Assembly: GCF_900089495.1 (NCBI RefSeq)
Contig: NZ_LT605203.1
Span: 545,501 to 609,500, forward strand
From: Thiomonas sp. X19
GTDB lineage: Bacteria > Pseudomonadota > Gammaproteobacteria > Burkholderiales > Burkholderiaceae_C
Direction: 5' to 3'
DNA: 64,000 nt
Shown: positions 38,981-48,403 of the stretch, one piece after another
Layout: every line of letters begins with the position of its first letter
How positions within the stretch are numbered: position 1 is the first letter of the stretch
The notes under the pieces: model-generated
What the model saw: only the letters and a program-made list of their open reading frames with translations
Databases searched by the model: none
What the model was told of the DNA's origin: nothing
Made by a program: the position numbers and the translations under genes

Positions 38981-39342
38981 GCCGACACAGTGCAGAACGC
39001 CGGAGTCTGTGGCCGGGGTGGGCGGGATTTAGGTGGTCGCCATGAATCTCATGCTAGGATCGCGCCAAAATTCAATGACTGGCAATCCCCTAAGTGGGTG
39101 GAAATTGCTTTTGTAGAACGCAATTTTCGACCGGGCTCCCTGTCATTGGCTCAAATAGCCCGCGCCTAACCGGGCCAGATCAGCTTCTGAGTGTTCGGTT
39201 TATGCCGGCATCCAAGGGGGGCCAACCAAGTGCTTATCGCGTGTCGCAGTGAGCAGGATGCTTGCATCTTACCGATGCTCAGCCTGCTCCTGCGAGTACT
39301 GATTAGGCCCGATTCCTTGAAGAACTAGGCGGTGTCAAGAAC
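38981..39342. other. Gap before the beta-helix gene, no gene seen
   Basis: No convincing reading frame is present. The base composition is mixed. GAGCAGG (39,251-39,257) and CCTGCTC (39,283-39,289) form a 7-bp stem without a T-run. The promoter of the downstream lipoprotein gene should lie here, but I cannot single it out. Confidence 0.4.
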
Positions 39343-41325
39343 ATGTTCAACTTACATTTAAGAAGAGGTGTGGCCTCATTGCTGGCAGGTTTTGCCATCG
39401 TTTCAACGTTAGCTTTATCGGCTTGCGGAGGTGGAGGGGGCGCTGAGGCTGCACAGTCTGTAGCAGCAAACTCGCAGCCTTCAATTCCTTCAGTCTTCTC
39501 CTCGATCAAGCTGCCCTGGCAAGTATGGACGCCGACGGCGCCGGTGACACCGCCGTCCACAACCGGCAAGACCTACTACGTCAGCCCGACGGGCAGCGAC
39601 GGCAACAACGGCACATCGATGGCGACGGCCTTTGCCACACCCCAACATGCGGCCGATATTGTGCAAGCGGGCGATACCGTATTGATCGCGGCCGGGACCT
39701 ACCACGGCACCCTCAACCTGATCAACGGCGCCAGTGGCGTGGCCGGCAAGCCCATCACCTTCGGCTCCTACGGCAATGGACCCGTCATCATTGACGCTTC
39801 TCCCGTCATCGCAACAAGCGCCTGGAGGCAGGTTTCCGGCTCGGTCTGGCAGGCGCCGCTTGGCGTGACACCCGATGCGGTCGTGGTGAACAGTGTGCCG
39901 CTCAGGCCGGCGCTATCGGCGGCGTACCAGGCCACCTCGTCGCCCCCGCCCACCGACGCCAGCCTCGTGACGCCAGGCTCGGGGCTTTGGGCCTACACCT
40001 CCGGGGTGCTGAGCGTGGACTTCGGTGGCACCACGCCGGCAGCGGCCAATATCGTCATCCCGGCCCAGTCCAACCAGAATCCGATCTATTGGTTCAACAA
40101 GAACTATCTCATCTTCAATGGCTTGACAGCGCAAGGCTCGGGTGCCGGCGGCATCTGGGGCTACGGCAGCAACATCCTCGTCAGCAACTGCAACGCACAG
40201 TTCAACGACAAGGCCGGCATCAACTTCATGGCGATCGGTGGCGACGGCGCCAACAACGCCAACAACCAGGCCCTTTACAACCGCGTCTACCAAAACGCCA
40301 TGCTCAACTGGCCACGCGGCAACAACGGCTTCGCCTCGTCCAGTGGTGGCTGGAGCGGTGGCCTGGTGTTCACCAACAGCCTCAACGGCTTGGCCCGTGG
40401 CAATGTGGTCTACGACAACGGTGGCGAAGGCATCATCTCCTACGGCAGCGCCCCGGGCGTGCAAACCGGGGGCACGGTGTTTGAGCAAAACGTGTCGATG
40501 GACAACTGGTCGGCCAATATGTACTTCGACAACCAGCCCAACGATATTGCACGCCAGAACATCCTGTACTTCAGCGGCTACAACCAGAGCGACTGGATTC
40601 ATCCCTACGATCCCAATGTCTACCCATGGAGCACGATGTATAAGTTCAACTCCGGCATATCCATCGGCGATGAATGCGGCTCCTCCGGGGCCAACCCCTG
40701 CACCGCCAATCTGGCCAACACGCAGATCTACAACAATCTGATCGTGGGGTTCCGAGTGGGCATTGCCGAGTACTGGGAAGGCAACGCCATGCTCACCAGC
40801 AGCAGCCAGCATGGGCTGAAAAATACATTGATCGCCAACAACACCATCGTGATGCCACCGACGACGCCGCCCGGCACATACGCGATCGGGCTGTATCTGT
40901 GGGACAACGGCGCCAACAACTACAACAGCCAAGTCGTCAACAACCTCATTGTCGGCTTCGACAAGACCGAGCCGGTGATCTGGTATCAGGGCACTGGGGC
41001 CGATCCGGGCGTGAGCATCAACAACAATGCCTACTGGAACGCGGGCTATGCCAACACCTTCAACCTGGGGTTCAATCAGGTGGCGAATGACACGTTCGCG
41101 CAGTGGCAGGCCGCATCCGGGAACGATGCGCAGGGCATGTTCGGCAATCCGATGCTGACCAACCTGGGCGCGCTGGGCAATCCAAGCGCAGCCCCGTACA
41201 GCTATCTCAACGCGGTTCCCGCCGCGGGTTCCCCGCTGATTGGCAAAGGGCAGACCCTGGCGGCCTTCTCGACCAACTTGGCTGGTGCCGTGCGCTCTGG
41301 ACCCTGGACTATCGGAGCCTTCTGA
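39343..41325 (+). CDS. Right-handed parallel beta-helix lipoprotein
   Basis: A 660-residue exported protein. A signal peptide with lipobox LSACGGGGG (Cys at about residue 28) is followed by a short linker and the start motif KTYYVSPTGSDGNNGTS, common in Ca-binding beta-helix and polysaccharide lyase-like proteins. Some ten irregular repeats rich in N-x-(I/V/L) follow, such as NNLIVGFRVGIAEYWEG, NTLIANNTIVM and QVVNNLIVGFD, and a C-terminal SPLIGKGQ stretch closes the domain. It stands beside a polysaccharide cluster, so a role in cutting, modifying or holding that polymer is likely. No specific lyase catalytic motif was recognised. Confidence 0.8.
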   Translation: MFNLHLRRGVASLLAGFAIVSTLALSACGGGGGAEAAQSVAANSQPSIPSVFSSIKLPWQVWTPTAPVTPPSTTGKTYYVSPTGSDGNNGTSMATAFATPQHAADIVQAGDTVLIAAGTYHGTLNLINGASGVAGKPITFGSYGNGPVIIDASPVIATSAWRQVSGSVWQAPLGVTPDAVVVNSVPLRPALSAAYQATSSPPPTDASLVTPGSGLWAYTSGVLSVDFGGTTPAAANIVIPAQSNQNPIYWFNKNYLIFNGLTAQGSGAGGIWGYGSNILVSNCNAQFNDKAGINFMAIGGDGANNANNQALYNRVYQNAMLNWPRGNNGFASSSGGWSGGLVFTNSLNGLARGNVVYDNGGEGIISYGSAPGVQTGGTVFEQNVSMDNWSANMYFDNQPNDIARQNILYFSGYNQSDWIHPYDPNVYPWSTMYKFNSGISIGDECGSSGANPCTANLANTQIYNNLIVGFRVGIAEYWEGNAMLTSSSQHGLKNTLIANNTIVMPPTTPPGTYAIGLYLWDNGANNYNSQVVNNLIVGFDKTEPVIWYQGTGADPGVSINNNAYWNAGYANTFNLGFNQVANDTFAQWQAASGNDAQGMFGNPMLTNLGALGNPSAAPYSYLNAVPAAGSPLIGKGQTLAAFSTNLAGAVRSGPWTIGAF

Positions 41326-41373
41326 GCGCCCCCAGCAGTCCGCCAGCGGACTCCCCCCGAAGGGTCAAGACAA
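41325..41373. repeat. Dispersed intergenic repeat, partial copy 3
   Basis: AGCGCCCCCAGCAGTCCGCC and the following CCCCCCGAAGGGTCAAG match, with few differences, the reverse complement of the repeat at 49,553-49,665. It starts at the stop codon of the beta-helix gene. The hairpin half is missing. Confidence 0.5.
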
Positions 41374-41437
41374 CTCGGGAGCGGCCCTGCGTTTCCTTGA
41401 GCGTCCAAGAACATGCTGCCTCACGGCAGCCCTCGCA

Positions 41438-41470
41438 AGCCCACCTCGATGAACGGACGGTGGGCTTTTT
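41438..41470 (+). terminator. Intrinsic terminator after the beta-helix gene
   Basis: AGCCCACC (41,438-41,445) pairs with GGTGGGCT (41,459-41,466), and TTTT follows directly. The 8-bp stem and T-run are a good rho-independent terminator for the plus strand. Confidence 0.75.
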
Positions 41471-41516
41471 CAATTTGGCTAGGACGCAACGCATGATGAA
41501 AGCGAGCCAAGAGCAT

Positions 41517-42176
41517 TCAAAGGGCATGTTGCGCCGAGATTGGCCGTACTGGGAGGCGCGGAACCCGAATCTGTGGCACAGATTTTTTTGATCCAGATTC
41601 AGAAGTTTGCGAAGCCTGCATTCTGGCTTCAAGCATCAAACTACGATAGCGAGCTACCAAGCCAACAAAAATCCAGAAATTGGACATGAGATTGCCATCA
41701 ACGAATCGGCTCCCATAAAAATTGACCATTGCAACCGCAATCGTTGCCAGTGAAAGGCTGATGCCATAAAGTTTTGAATCTTGAGAGGCATCCAATTTCT
41801 CGATCGATCTCCCTAATAAGTACAAACTAAAAAATAGAGAAATTAATGCAATCGGAGCAAAAATACCATCTTCGGTTGTGCAGAGCACGTAATAGCTGTG
41901 CGCGTCGAAATTGGCCTCGGTTGGTACGTAAGTGCCAATGGTTCTAGTAAAATGATTTAATCCTATGCCCCAGGGATTGCTCATGATTATCTCTGCAGCT
42001 CCTCCCCATATAACGAATCGACTTACAGTGCTTTCGTCCAATTCTTTGTTCAGTGGTGCTGAAACGACACCGGGCATAGAGTCTCTGGTCTGCATGGTCA
42101 TATCGATTCGAGCGATAACTGAATCAGGCAGCCAAGCATGGTAATTGAACAGTGCGACGACAATGATCAAGCCTAG
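41517..42176 (-). pseudogene. O-antigen-ligase-like protein, 3' fragment (split by IS1182)
   Basis: This piece continues the reading frame broken at 43,779: LGLIIVVALFNYHAWLPDSV, then the large periplasmic loop (WGGAAEIIMSNPWGIGLNHF) and the last membrane helices (FYGSRFVDGNLMSNFWIFVG). It aligns throughout with the intact paralogue at 53,370-54,770. Removing the element and one CTAG copy restores NVLLGLIIVVALF in frame. On its own the fragment has no start of its own. Confidence 0.85.
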
Positions 42177-43778
42177 GAGACTGTCGGACTTTGCGGTCTT
42201 CCGGATGAAGACGCTATCCGAGACAATTGCTGCTGCACAACCGAGAGCCCGAGCCGATGAGCCGCTTCGTCCCTGTTGACCGAGACACCGCATATCTGTT
42301 GCCACCGTCGGTGGACGAATGGCTGCCCACTGATCACTTGGCGCGCTTCGTGGTCGAAGTCATCGAGCAGCTTGATCTGGGCGATCTGGCCCGACAGTAC
42401 GCAGGCCGGGGCTCGGCGGCGCACCATCCGGCGGTGCTGCTGGGCCTGCTGATCTACGGCTACGCCAACGGCGTGCACTCCAGCCGCAAGATCGAGCGGG
42501 CGACCTACGACTCGGTGGCGTTCCGCTTTGTTGCGGCCAATACCCACCCCGATCACGACACGCTGGCGACGTTCCGCCGCCGCTTCTTGAAGGAGGTGGA
42601 GGCACTGTTCGTGCAGGTGCTGGTTCTGGCGCGCGAGATGAAGCTGCTCAAGCTCGGACACATCGCGCTGGATGGCACCAAGATCGACGCCAACGCCAGC
42701 AAGCACAAGGCCTTGTCGTGGGCTCATGCCAACAAGATCGAGGCGCAGCTGCGCCAGGAAGTACAAACGCTGCTGGCGCTGGCAGAGAACAGCGACCGCG
42801 CGACGGTACCCGACGGCATGGATGTGCCGGCGGAGATCGCCCTGCGTGCAGATCGCTTGAGCGCAATCGCGCAGGCCAAGGCCAAGATCGAGCAGCGCGC
42901 CAGCGAACGCCATCAGGTCGAGCAGCAGGAGTACGAGGCCAAGACCGCCAAGCGCCAAGCCCAGCGCGAGGCGGGCAAGAAGCCGCGCGGCAAGGACCCT
43001 GAGCCGCCAGAGGCCGGCCCCCGGAGCAGCGATCAGGTCAACCTCACGGATGAAGAGTCGCGCATCATGCCCGTGTCGGGTGGGGGCTTCGAGCAAAGCT
43101 ACAACGCACAAGCCGGCGTGGACATCGCGACGATGATGGTGATCACCCAGCATGTGAGCCAGGCATCCAACGACAAGCGCGAAGTTGTGCCTACGCTGCA
43201 GCAGATCCAAGCGTTACCCGCGGTGCTGGGCGAGGTGCACACGCTCATCACGGACAACGGCTTCTTCAGCCAAGCCAACGTGATCGCGTGCAACGACGCG
43301 GGTATCGAGCCGCTGCTGGCGCTCAAGCGGGAGTCGCATCACACGCCGGTGATGGGGCGCTTTGCACCCGATGTGCCCGAGCCCCAGACGACGGATCCGC
43401 TCGTGCAGATGGCACACCGCCTGGGCACGCAAGCAGGCCGAGCCCTGTACGGCCTGCGCAAGCAGACAGTGGAGCCGGTGTTCGGCATCATCAAGCAAGT
43501 GATGGGTTGGCGCCAGATGAGCATGCGCGGGCTGGCCAAGGCACAAGGCGAATGGAGCTTGGTGACCATGGCTTGGAACATCAAGCGCATGCACGTCCTG
43601 CGAGCCGCGTGAGGGCAATAGTGCGCCCCGACCACGCCAAAACCGAGTCCCCAGGCCGCCCCATGTGCCCTCACAGTGTCTCGCCAACCATCGAGAGCGT
43701 TCGATCAGCGCGCCGCTGTCAAAAAAAACGCGTCGCACTGATCAATCGGATTCGCTCGGGTTCAAGTCCGACAGCCTC
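42177..43778 (+). mobile_element. IS1182-family insertion sequence
   Basis: The ends are 15-bp inverted repeats, GAGACTGTCGGACTT at 42,177 and, inverted, GAGGCTGTCGGACTT at 43,778, with one mismatch. The element is 1,602 bases long and is flanked on both sides by CTAG (42,173-42,176 and 43,779-43,782), a palindromic 4-base target duplication. It splits the ligase-like gene cleanly, so the insertion is probably recent. Confidence 0.9.
42257..43612 (+). CDS. IS1182-family transposase
   Basis: A 451-residue DDE transposase beginning SRFVPVDRDTAYLLPPSVDEWLP, quoted as SRFVPVDRDTAYLL and PPSVDEWLP. Catalytic candidates are Asp in IALDGTKIDANASKHK, Asp in TLITDNGFFSQANV and Glu in KQTVEPVFGIIKQVMG. 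A central coiled-coil, Lys/Gln/Glu-rich insert separates the first two. ATG 42257 is used; an in-frame TTG lies 30 bases upstream. The gene is complete. Confidence 0.92.
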   Translation: MSRFVPVDRDTAYLLPPSVDEWLPTDHLARFVVEVIEQLDLGDLARQYAGRGSAAHHPAVLLGLLIYGYANGVHSSRKIERATYDSVAFRFVAANTHPDHDTLATFRRRFLKEVEALFVQVLVLAREMKLLKLGHIALDGTKIDANASKHKALSWAHANKIEAQLRQEVQTLLALAENSDRATVPDGMDVPAEIALRADRLSAIAQAKAKIEQRASERHQVEQQEYEAKTAKRQAQREAGKKPRGKDPEPPEAGPRSSDQVNLTDEESRIMPVSGGGFEQSYNAQAGVDIATMMVITQHVSQASNDKREVVPTLQQIQALPAVLGEVHTLITDNGFFSQANVIACNDAGIEPLLALKRESHHTPVMGRFAPDVPEPQTTDPLVQMAHRLGTQAGRALYGLRKQTVEPVFGIIKQVMGWRQMSMRGLAKAQGEWSLVTMAWNIKRMHVLRAA

Positions 43779-44508
43779 CTAGAAGCACGTTGCGTCGGAA
43801 GGCCAGTATCAGAATCAAAACGGCCAAGATGCCATAGGATTGTCTGGAGTAAGTAAAGAAATTTACGAAAATACCGAAGGCCAGACAGCCGAGAGCGATC
43901 CAGCGCACCGTGCGGCTTGATCGGTAGTAAAGCGCAGTGACTCCCATCAGCGTGAGGTAGATGGTGAAGAAAGCCGACGAACGATTCGCGTCCGTTGAGT
44001 TCCAGCTGAAGGGGGCTGCCACACGGCGCATTTCGTTGTAATTGAAGCCATAGTCGAGCACCTGGCGTAGGCCCAGGTAGGTATCGAAAAAAGTCGTAAA
44101 CAGGATTGTGAAAAACAGCAGCCGTATGGTCTTGGTATCTTGCACCGCGTAATAGGCTAGAAAGTACAGCAGCATGTACAACACTGCGTTTTTCAAAACC
44201 TGAAAATCGGCGAAGACGGTTGATATGTCATGGACCTGCCCGATCAGAAATCCCCAGGTCAGAACCAAGAAAAAGAACACAAACTGCTTTTTGAGGGGAG
44301 CACGGGTTTGCGCCTTAACTTTGTTTCTCATAATGAGAATCAGAATGGCGACAAACAGCAGATTGGTGATGTTCAGCCCGGTCAGCGTGAAGTCCGGAAA
44401 CATGCGCTGGTTCGGGATGTAGAAAATGGTGAACATCAGCAGATACTTCAGCGCACGCGGCGTGGCCTGTATGTCGGTGGCGATGGCGGGGCTAGCGGCT
44501 TTCATCAT
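43779..44508 (-). pseudogene. O-antigen-ligase-like protein, 5' fragment (split by IS1182)
   Basis: This holds the N-terminal half of a polytopic membrane protein. About seven hydrophobic helices are seen, including ITNLLFVAILILIMRN, FFFLVLTWGFLIGQV and IALGCLAFGIFVNFF, and the protein ends at FRRNVLL where the IS1182 target site lies. It is lower in GC than its neighbours. It starts 17 bases after the asnB stop and would be the last gene of the minus-strand polysaccharide cluster. Whether the intact form ligates or polymerises the polymer is not decided by sequence. Confidence 0.85.
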
Positions 44509-44525
44509 CGATCAGGTGGGGTTGG

Positions 44526-46445
44526 TCAGGCTGGAATGAGGCTGGCGGCCGGGGACTGCAACGCGACACCGGAAAGTCCGTCAGCCTGGTCAAGGAAGCG
44601 CTGCGCCCACATTTCGTAGGTCAGGGTCAGCCACAGAATCTCGCTGTTGTCGTGCGTGCCGGCCAAGTGCCGGTCCATGCATAGGTTTACACCTTCGACG
44701 TTGAACACGCCGCGTTCACTGAAGCGCCGTGAGTTGATGGTGTCGCGCATGAGTTCGCGCAAATCGTGGCGCAGCCAGTGGGCGATGGGAATGGCGAAGC
44801 CTTGCTTGGGTTTGTTCAGCACGCTGGCGGGCAGGAGTTCTTCCGCCACGCGCCGGAACAGGTACTTGCCCTTGCCGTCGCGCAGCTTGAGGTCGAACGG
44901 CAGCCGCGCGGCGAATTCGAGCAGTACATGGTCGAGCAGTGGGGCGCGGGCTTCGAGCGAATTGGCCATGGTCATGCGGTCGACCTTGACCAGAATGTCG
45001 TCGCTGAGATACGTGGCCATGTCCCCGTTCAGGATGCGTTCCATCGGATCGGGGATGTTCGCATCGAGAAAATGCCGGCGGATGCTGGAATAGGGGTCGG
45101 CCCGCTGGAACTCGGGGGCGAGGATGAGGCGCAGGTCGTCACTGTTGGCCAGCGCCACGCTGGAGATGTAGTCGTCGGGGTAGGGCAATGCCATGCGCGT
45201 CGCGATGCGGCTCAGGCGCACGCCCAGCGTGCCGGGTGCGACGGCTGCAGCGGTGCGCAGCAAAGGCCCGCCCAGGCCAAGTGAGGATCGACGCAGTGTG
45301 AGCAGCTTCTGGTATTTCGCGTAGCGTTCGTAGCCGGCGAAGAGTTCGTCCCCGCCATCGCCGGAGAGCACCATTTTCACGTGTCCCGCAGCCAGCTTGG
45401 AGACGAGGTGGGTGGGGACCGAGGAGGAGTCGCCGAAGGGCTCGTCGAAGTACCAGACCAGGTCTTTCAGCGTGGACACGGCGTCGGCCTCGACGACGAG
45501 TTCGGTGTGGTCGGCGCCAATGTGCCGGGCCACGGCGCGGGCCGCGGGCAGTTCGTTGAAGCGCTCCTCGCGAAAGCCGATGGAGAAGGTCTTCACCGGC
45601 TGCGCCATATTGCGCGCCATCAGCGCGGCGACCACGCTGGAATCGAGCCCGCCGCTCAGAAACGCCCCGAAGGGCACATCGCTCACCAGACGCACGCGCA
45701 CCGCGTCTTCGAGCTGCTCCAGCAGGCGGCGCTGCAGGGTGGGTTCGTCATCGGTCCACTTCGGCCCGAACACCAGTTGCCAATAGCGGCGCAAGCTGAC
45801 TTGACCATGCTGCGCGACGAGCACATGCGCAGGGGGGAGCTTGTAGACGCCTTCGTAAATGCTTGCGGGCGCCGGCACATAGCCCAGCGCGAAATAGTCG
45901 TGCGTCGCTTGAGAGGAGACCTTGGCGCGAAAGCCCGGCACCACAGCCAGACATTTGAGTTCGGAGCCGAAGGCCAGCGTGCCGTCAGCCAGGGTGGTGT
46001 AGTAGAGCGGCTTCTTGCCGAGGCGGTCGCGACCGAGCACAAGTTTGTTTTGGGCGATATCCAGAATCGCCACGCCGAACATGCCGCGCAGGCGCTCGAA
46101 CACGCCTTCGCCCCACTGCTCGTAGCCGTGCACGATGCATTCGGTGTCGGTGTGGGTGGTGAAGATATGCCCCGCGGATTCAAGCTCGCGGCGCAGATCG
46201 CGAAAGTTGTAGATCTCGCCGTTGAACACGATCCACACCGTGCGATCCTCGTTGTGGATGGGTTGATGGCCGGTGGCGATGTCGATGATGCTCAGGCGCT
46301 GCATGCCGATATGGCCGATCGGGTGGCGGAACACGCCGCGGTCGTCCGGCCCGCGGTGCTCGATGCGCTGGCACATGGCGTCGATCACGGCCGGATCGGC
46401 ATCCAGCCGGTCGCCCAGTCCGTAGAGTCCTGCGATTCCGCACAT
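44526..46445 (-). CDS. asnB: Asparagine synthetase (glutamine-hydrolysing), polysaccharide-cluster type
   Basis: A 639-residue two-domain enzyme. Cys2 of MCGIAGLYG is the glutaminase nucleophile, and RGPDDRGVF, NGEIYNFRDLR and HTDTECIVHGYEQWG complete that domain. The synthetase domain has the pyrophosphate loop FLSGGLDSSVVAAL and VLSGDGGDELFAGYERY. Enzymes of this type in capsule and exopolysaccharide clusters probably amidate a sugar acid or peptide rather than feed asparagine pools. It is directly downstream of a second, Cys-less homologue and upstream of the ligase-like gene. Confidence 0.9.
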   Translation of the reverse strand: MCGIAGLYGLGDRLDADPAVIDAMCQRIEHRGPDDRGVFRHPIGHIGMQRLSIIDIATGHQPIHNEDRTVWIVFNGEIYNFRDLRRELESAGHIFTTHTDTECIVHGYEQWGEGVFERLRGMFGVAILDIAQNKLVLGRDRLGKKPLYYTTLADGTLAFGSELKCLAVVPGFRAKVSSQATHDYFALGYVPAPASIYEGVYKLPPAHVLVAQHGQVSLRRYWQLVFGPKWTDDEPTLQRRLLEQLEDAVRVRLVSDVPFGAFLSGGLDSSVVAALMARNMAQPVKTFSIGFREERFNELPAARAVARHIGADHTELVVEADAVSTLKDLVWYFDEPFGDSSSVPTHLVSKLAAGHVKMVLSGDGGDELFAGYERYAKYQKLLTLRRSSLGLGGPLLRTAAAVAPGTLGVRLSRIATRMALPYPDDYISSVALANSDDLRLILAPEFQRADPYSSIRRHFLDANIPDPMERILNGDMATYLSDDILVKVDRMTMANSLEARAPLLDHVLLEFAARLPFDLKLRDGKGKYLFRRVAEELLPASVLNKPKQGFAIPIAHWLRHDLRELMRDTINSRRFSERGVFNVEGVNLCMDRHLAGTHDNSEILWLTLTYEMWAQRFLDQADGLSGVALQSPAASLIPA

Positions 46446-46466
46446 GATGTCTGGCTCGGCTCGTGC

Positions 46467-48377
46467 TCAGGCCGCCATGGCCCGCGGCGCAGCTTGCGGC
46501 TGCTGGGCCGGGGCCATGTTTTGGCGCTCGGTGATGGGGTCGATGTACTCGCGGTGCCACAGTTCAAGTACGGCCAGCATGTGAAGATCGGCCGCGTGGT
46601 CCCACGCGCCGTTTTGGTGGCGCTCGATCAAGCCGCGAATGAAATCGGGGTTGAAGTAACCGCGGGCGGCCGCGCGATCGGACAGCACGATGCCAGTGAG
46701 CAGCTTGGCATAGCTTCCGCCGCGCTGCAGCCACACGCTGGTGGGCAAGCCGAAGCCCTGCTTTTTCTTCTTGCGGATCGCTTCCGGCAGGATGTCGTTC
46801 ATCGCCAGTTTGAACAGATGGCGCTTGTCCAGGCCGCGGACCTTGTCCGAAGCCGGCAGGCGGCCGGTGAAATCGACGAGGCGACGGTCCAGGTAGGGGA
46901 ACGCCACTTCCACGCCGGCCAGCTTGGCGGCGCGCGCCACCTTGACCACATCGTTGTCGGCGATGGTCATTTTCAGGTCGAGGTACATCAGCCGATGCAG
47001 TTCCGCATGCGCTTGAGCGTCGGCGTAGATGCGGCGCTGCACGTCCAGCGCGTCATCGGCTCGGACAGCGGCGCGGAACGCGGGGCTGAGCATCGCCTCG
47101 AAATGTTTGGAGGCGAAGGCGTCGTCGCTGTAGAAACGGTCGGGGTTGGGCAGTGTGGCGCGGTGAACGAAGTTCTTGATGCGGTTGGCGAAGCGCGAGT
47201 CCACTCCCTTGAGCACACCAGCCAGGGTTTTGCCAAATGCCCGCACGGAAGCAGGCGCCGTGTGGAAGCGATGGAAGATCTGGTCCTTGCGATAGCGCTC
47301 GTTGCCGCCGAAGATTTCGTCGCCGCCGTCACCGGCGACCATCAGCGTGACGCCATTTTGTGCGGCCAACGTGGTGCAGTAGAAGGTGGGAATGGCGGAG
47401 GAGTTGCCGAAGGGCTCGTCGTACGCGCCCACCAGTTTGGGCAGGGCGGCAACGGCGTCGTCTTCACTCACGCGATACTCGTGGGCTTTCAGGCCGAAAT
47501 GCTGACTGGCGATGCGTGAGTAGGGCAACTCGTCGTAGCCGTCTTCCTGGAACCCGATGGAAAAGCTGTTCACTGGGGCATCGTGCGCTTGCGACAGAAT
47601 GCCCGAGATGCTGGAGCTGTCGGTCCCGCCGCTGAGAAACGTGCCCCAGCCCTGCGCGTCGGCACTGCGGTAATCGCGCACGGTGTGCAGAATGGTTTCA
47701 CGCAACTGCTCAATGCGCTGCGCCTGCGGCGCCGCCATGTCCTCCGGATAGCGGGCATCCCATTGGCGGCGCAGTCGAACCCGCGCACCATTCCATTCCA
47801 GGCAGGTTCCGGCGGGCAGCTTGGCAGCACCTTCGATGGCGGTCAAAGGTGCGGGTACATAGCTGAAGTTGAGGTATTGGTACACCGCCTGCAGCGATAC
47901 GCGGGGAGCCAGCAGACCGGAGCGCAGGATGAGCCGCAAGTCGCTGGCGATGAGCAGACCGGCGCCCACTTGCGCATGAAACACCGGGCAGGTGCGGAAC
48001 GCGTCGGTGCAGGCCAGTGCGCGTTTGCCGTCGACCGACCACAGCACGTAGCTGTAACGACCGCTGAGATGTTCGTGCGCGAAGCGGCCATCGCGCACCC
48101 AGGCGGCGACCACCGCGCCGCGCGGGTCGATGGCTGCCGCTCGCGCGCTGCCCCGCGGGGGCTCCAGGGCCAGCCCCAGTCCGCCAGCTGCGCCATCACC
48201 AATGATGCGGGTGTCGCCGCGCGCCCAGACATGAACATGGGGGACTGGCATCGCCTGTCGCACTGGGGAGTCGCTGGCGGCCGGGGGCCACAGCGCGGGG
48301 TCGGACAAATCGGCCATTCCGGCGGGTGGCCGTTCGGGGCCGATGAGAACCAGAAAATCGCCGAGGATGGCAGACAT
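46467..48377 (-). CDS. Asparagine-synthetase-like protein lacking the glutaminase Cys
   Basis: A 636-residue homologue of asnB. The C-terminal synthetase domain is well kept (FLSGGTDSSSISGIL, VAGDGGDEIFGGNERYR, KKKKQGFGLPTSVWLQRG). The N-terminus, however, reads MSAILGDFLVLIG, so there is no Cys at position 2, and the motifs RGPD and NGEIYN are missing. It therefore cannot release ammonia from glutamine in the normal way. It may use free ammonia, use ammonia from its neighbour, or form a different amide, as lasso-peptide cyclases of this fold do. It lies 21 bases upstream of asnB. Confidence 0.85.
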   Translation of the reverse strand: MSAILGDFLVLIGPERPPAGMADLSDPALWPPAASDSPVRQAMPVPHVHVWARGDTRIIGDGAAGGLGLALEPPRGSARAAAIDPRGAVVAAWVRDGRFAHEHLSGRYSYVLWSVDGKRALACTDAFRTCPVFHAQVGAGLLIASDLRLILRSGLLAPRVSLQAVYQYLNFSYVPAPLTAIEGAAKLPAGTCLEWNGARVRLRRQWDARYPEDMAAPQAQRIEQLRETILHTVRDYRSADAQGWGTFLSGGTDSSSISGILSQAHDAPVNSFSIGFQEDGYDELPYSRIASQHFGLKAHEYRVSEDDAVAALPKLVGAYDEPFGNSSAIPTFYCTTLAAQNGVTLMVAGDGGDEIFGGNERYRKDQIFHRFHTAPASVRAFGKTLAGVLKGVDSRFANRIKNFVHRATLPNPDRFYSDDAFASKHFEAMLSPAFRAAVRADDALDVQRRIYADAQAHAELHRLMYLDLKMTIADNDVVKVARAAKLAGVEVAFPYLDRRLVDFTGRLPASDKVRGLDKRHLFKLAMNDILPEAIRKKKKQGFGLPTSVWLQRGGSYAKLLTGIVLSDRAAARGYFNPDFIRGLIERHQNGAWDHAADLHMLAVLELWHREYIDPITERQNMAPAQQPQAAPRAMAA

Positions 48378-48403
48378 GGATGGAGGCGGTGAGAGTTAAA
48401 GGT

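Noticed and set aside
43756..43778. GGGTTCAAGTCCGACAGCC resembling a tRNA T-arm
   Set aside because: It is the right inverted repeat of the IS1182 element, and no acceptor or anticodon arm surrounds it.
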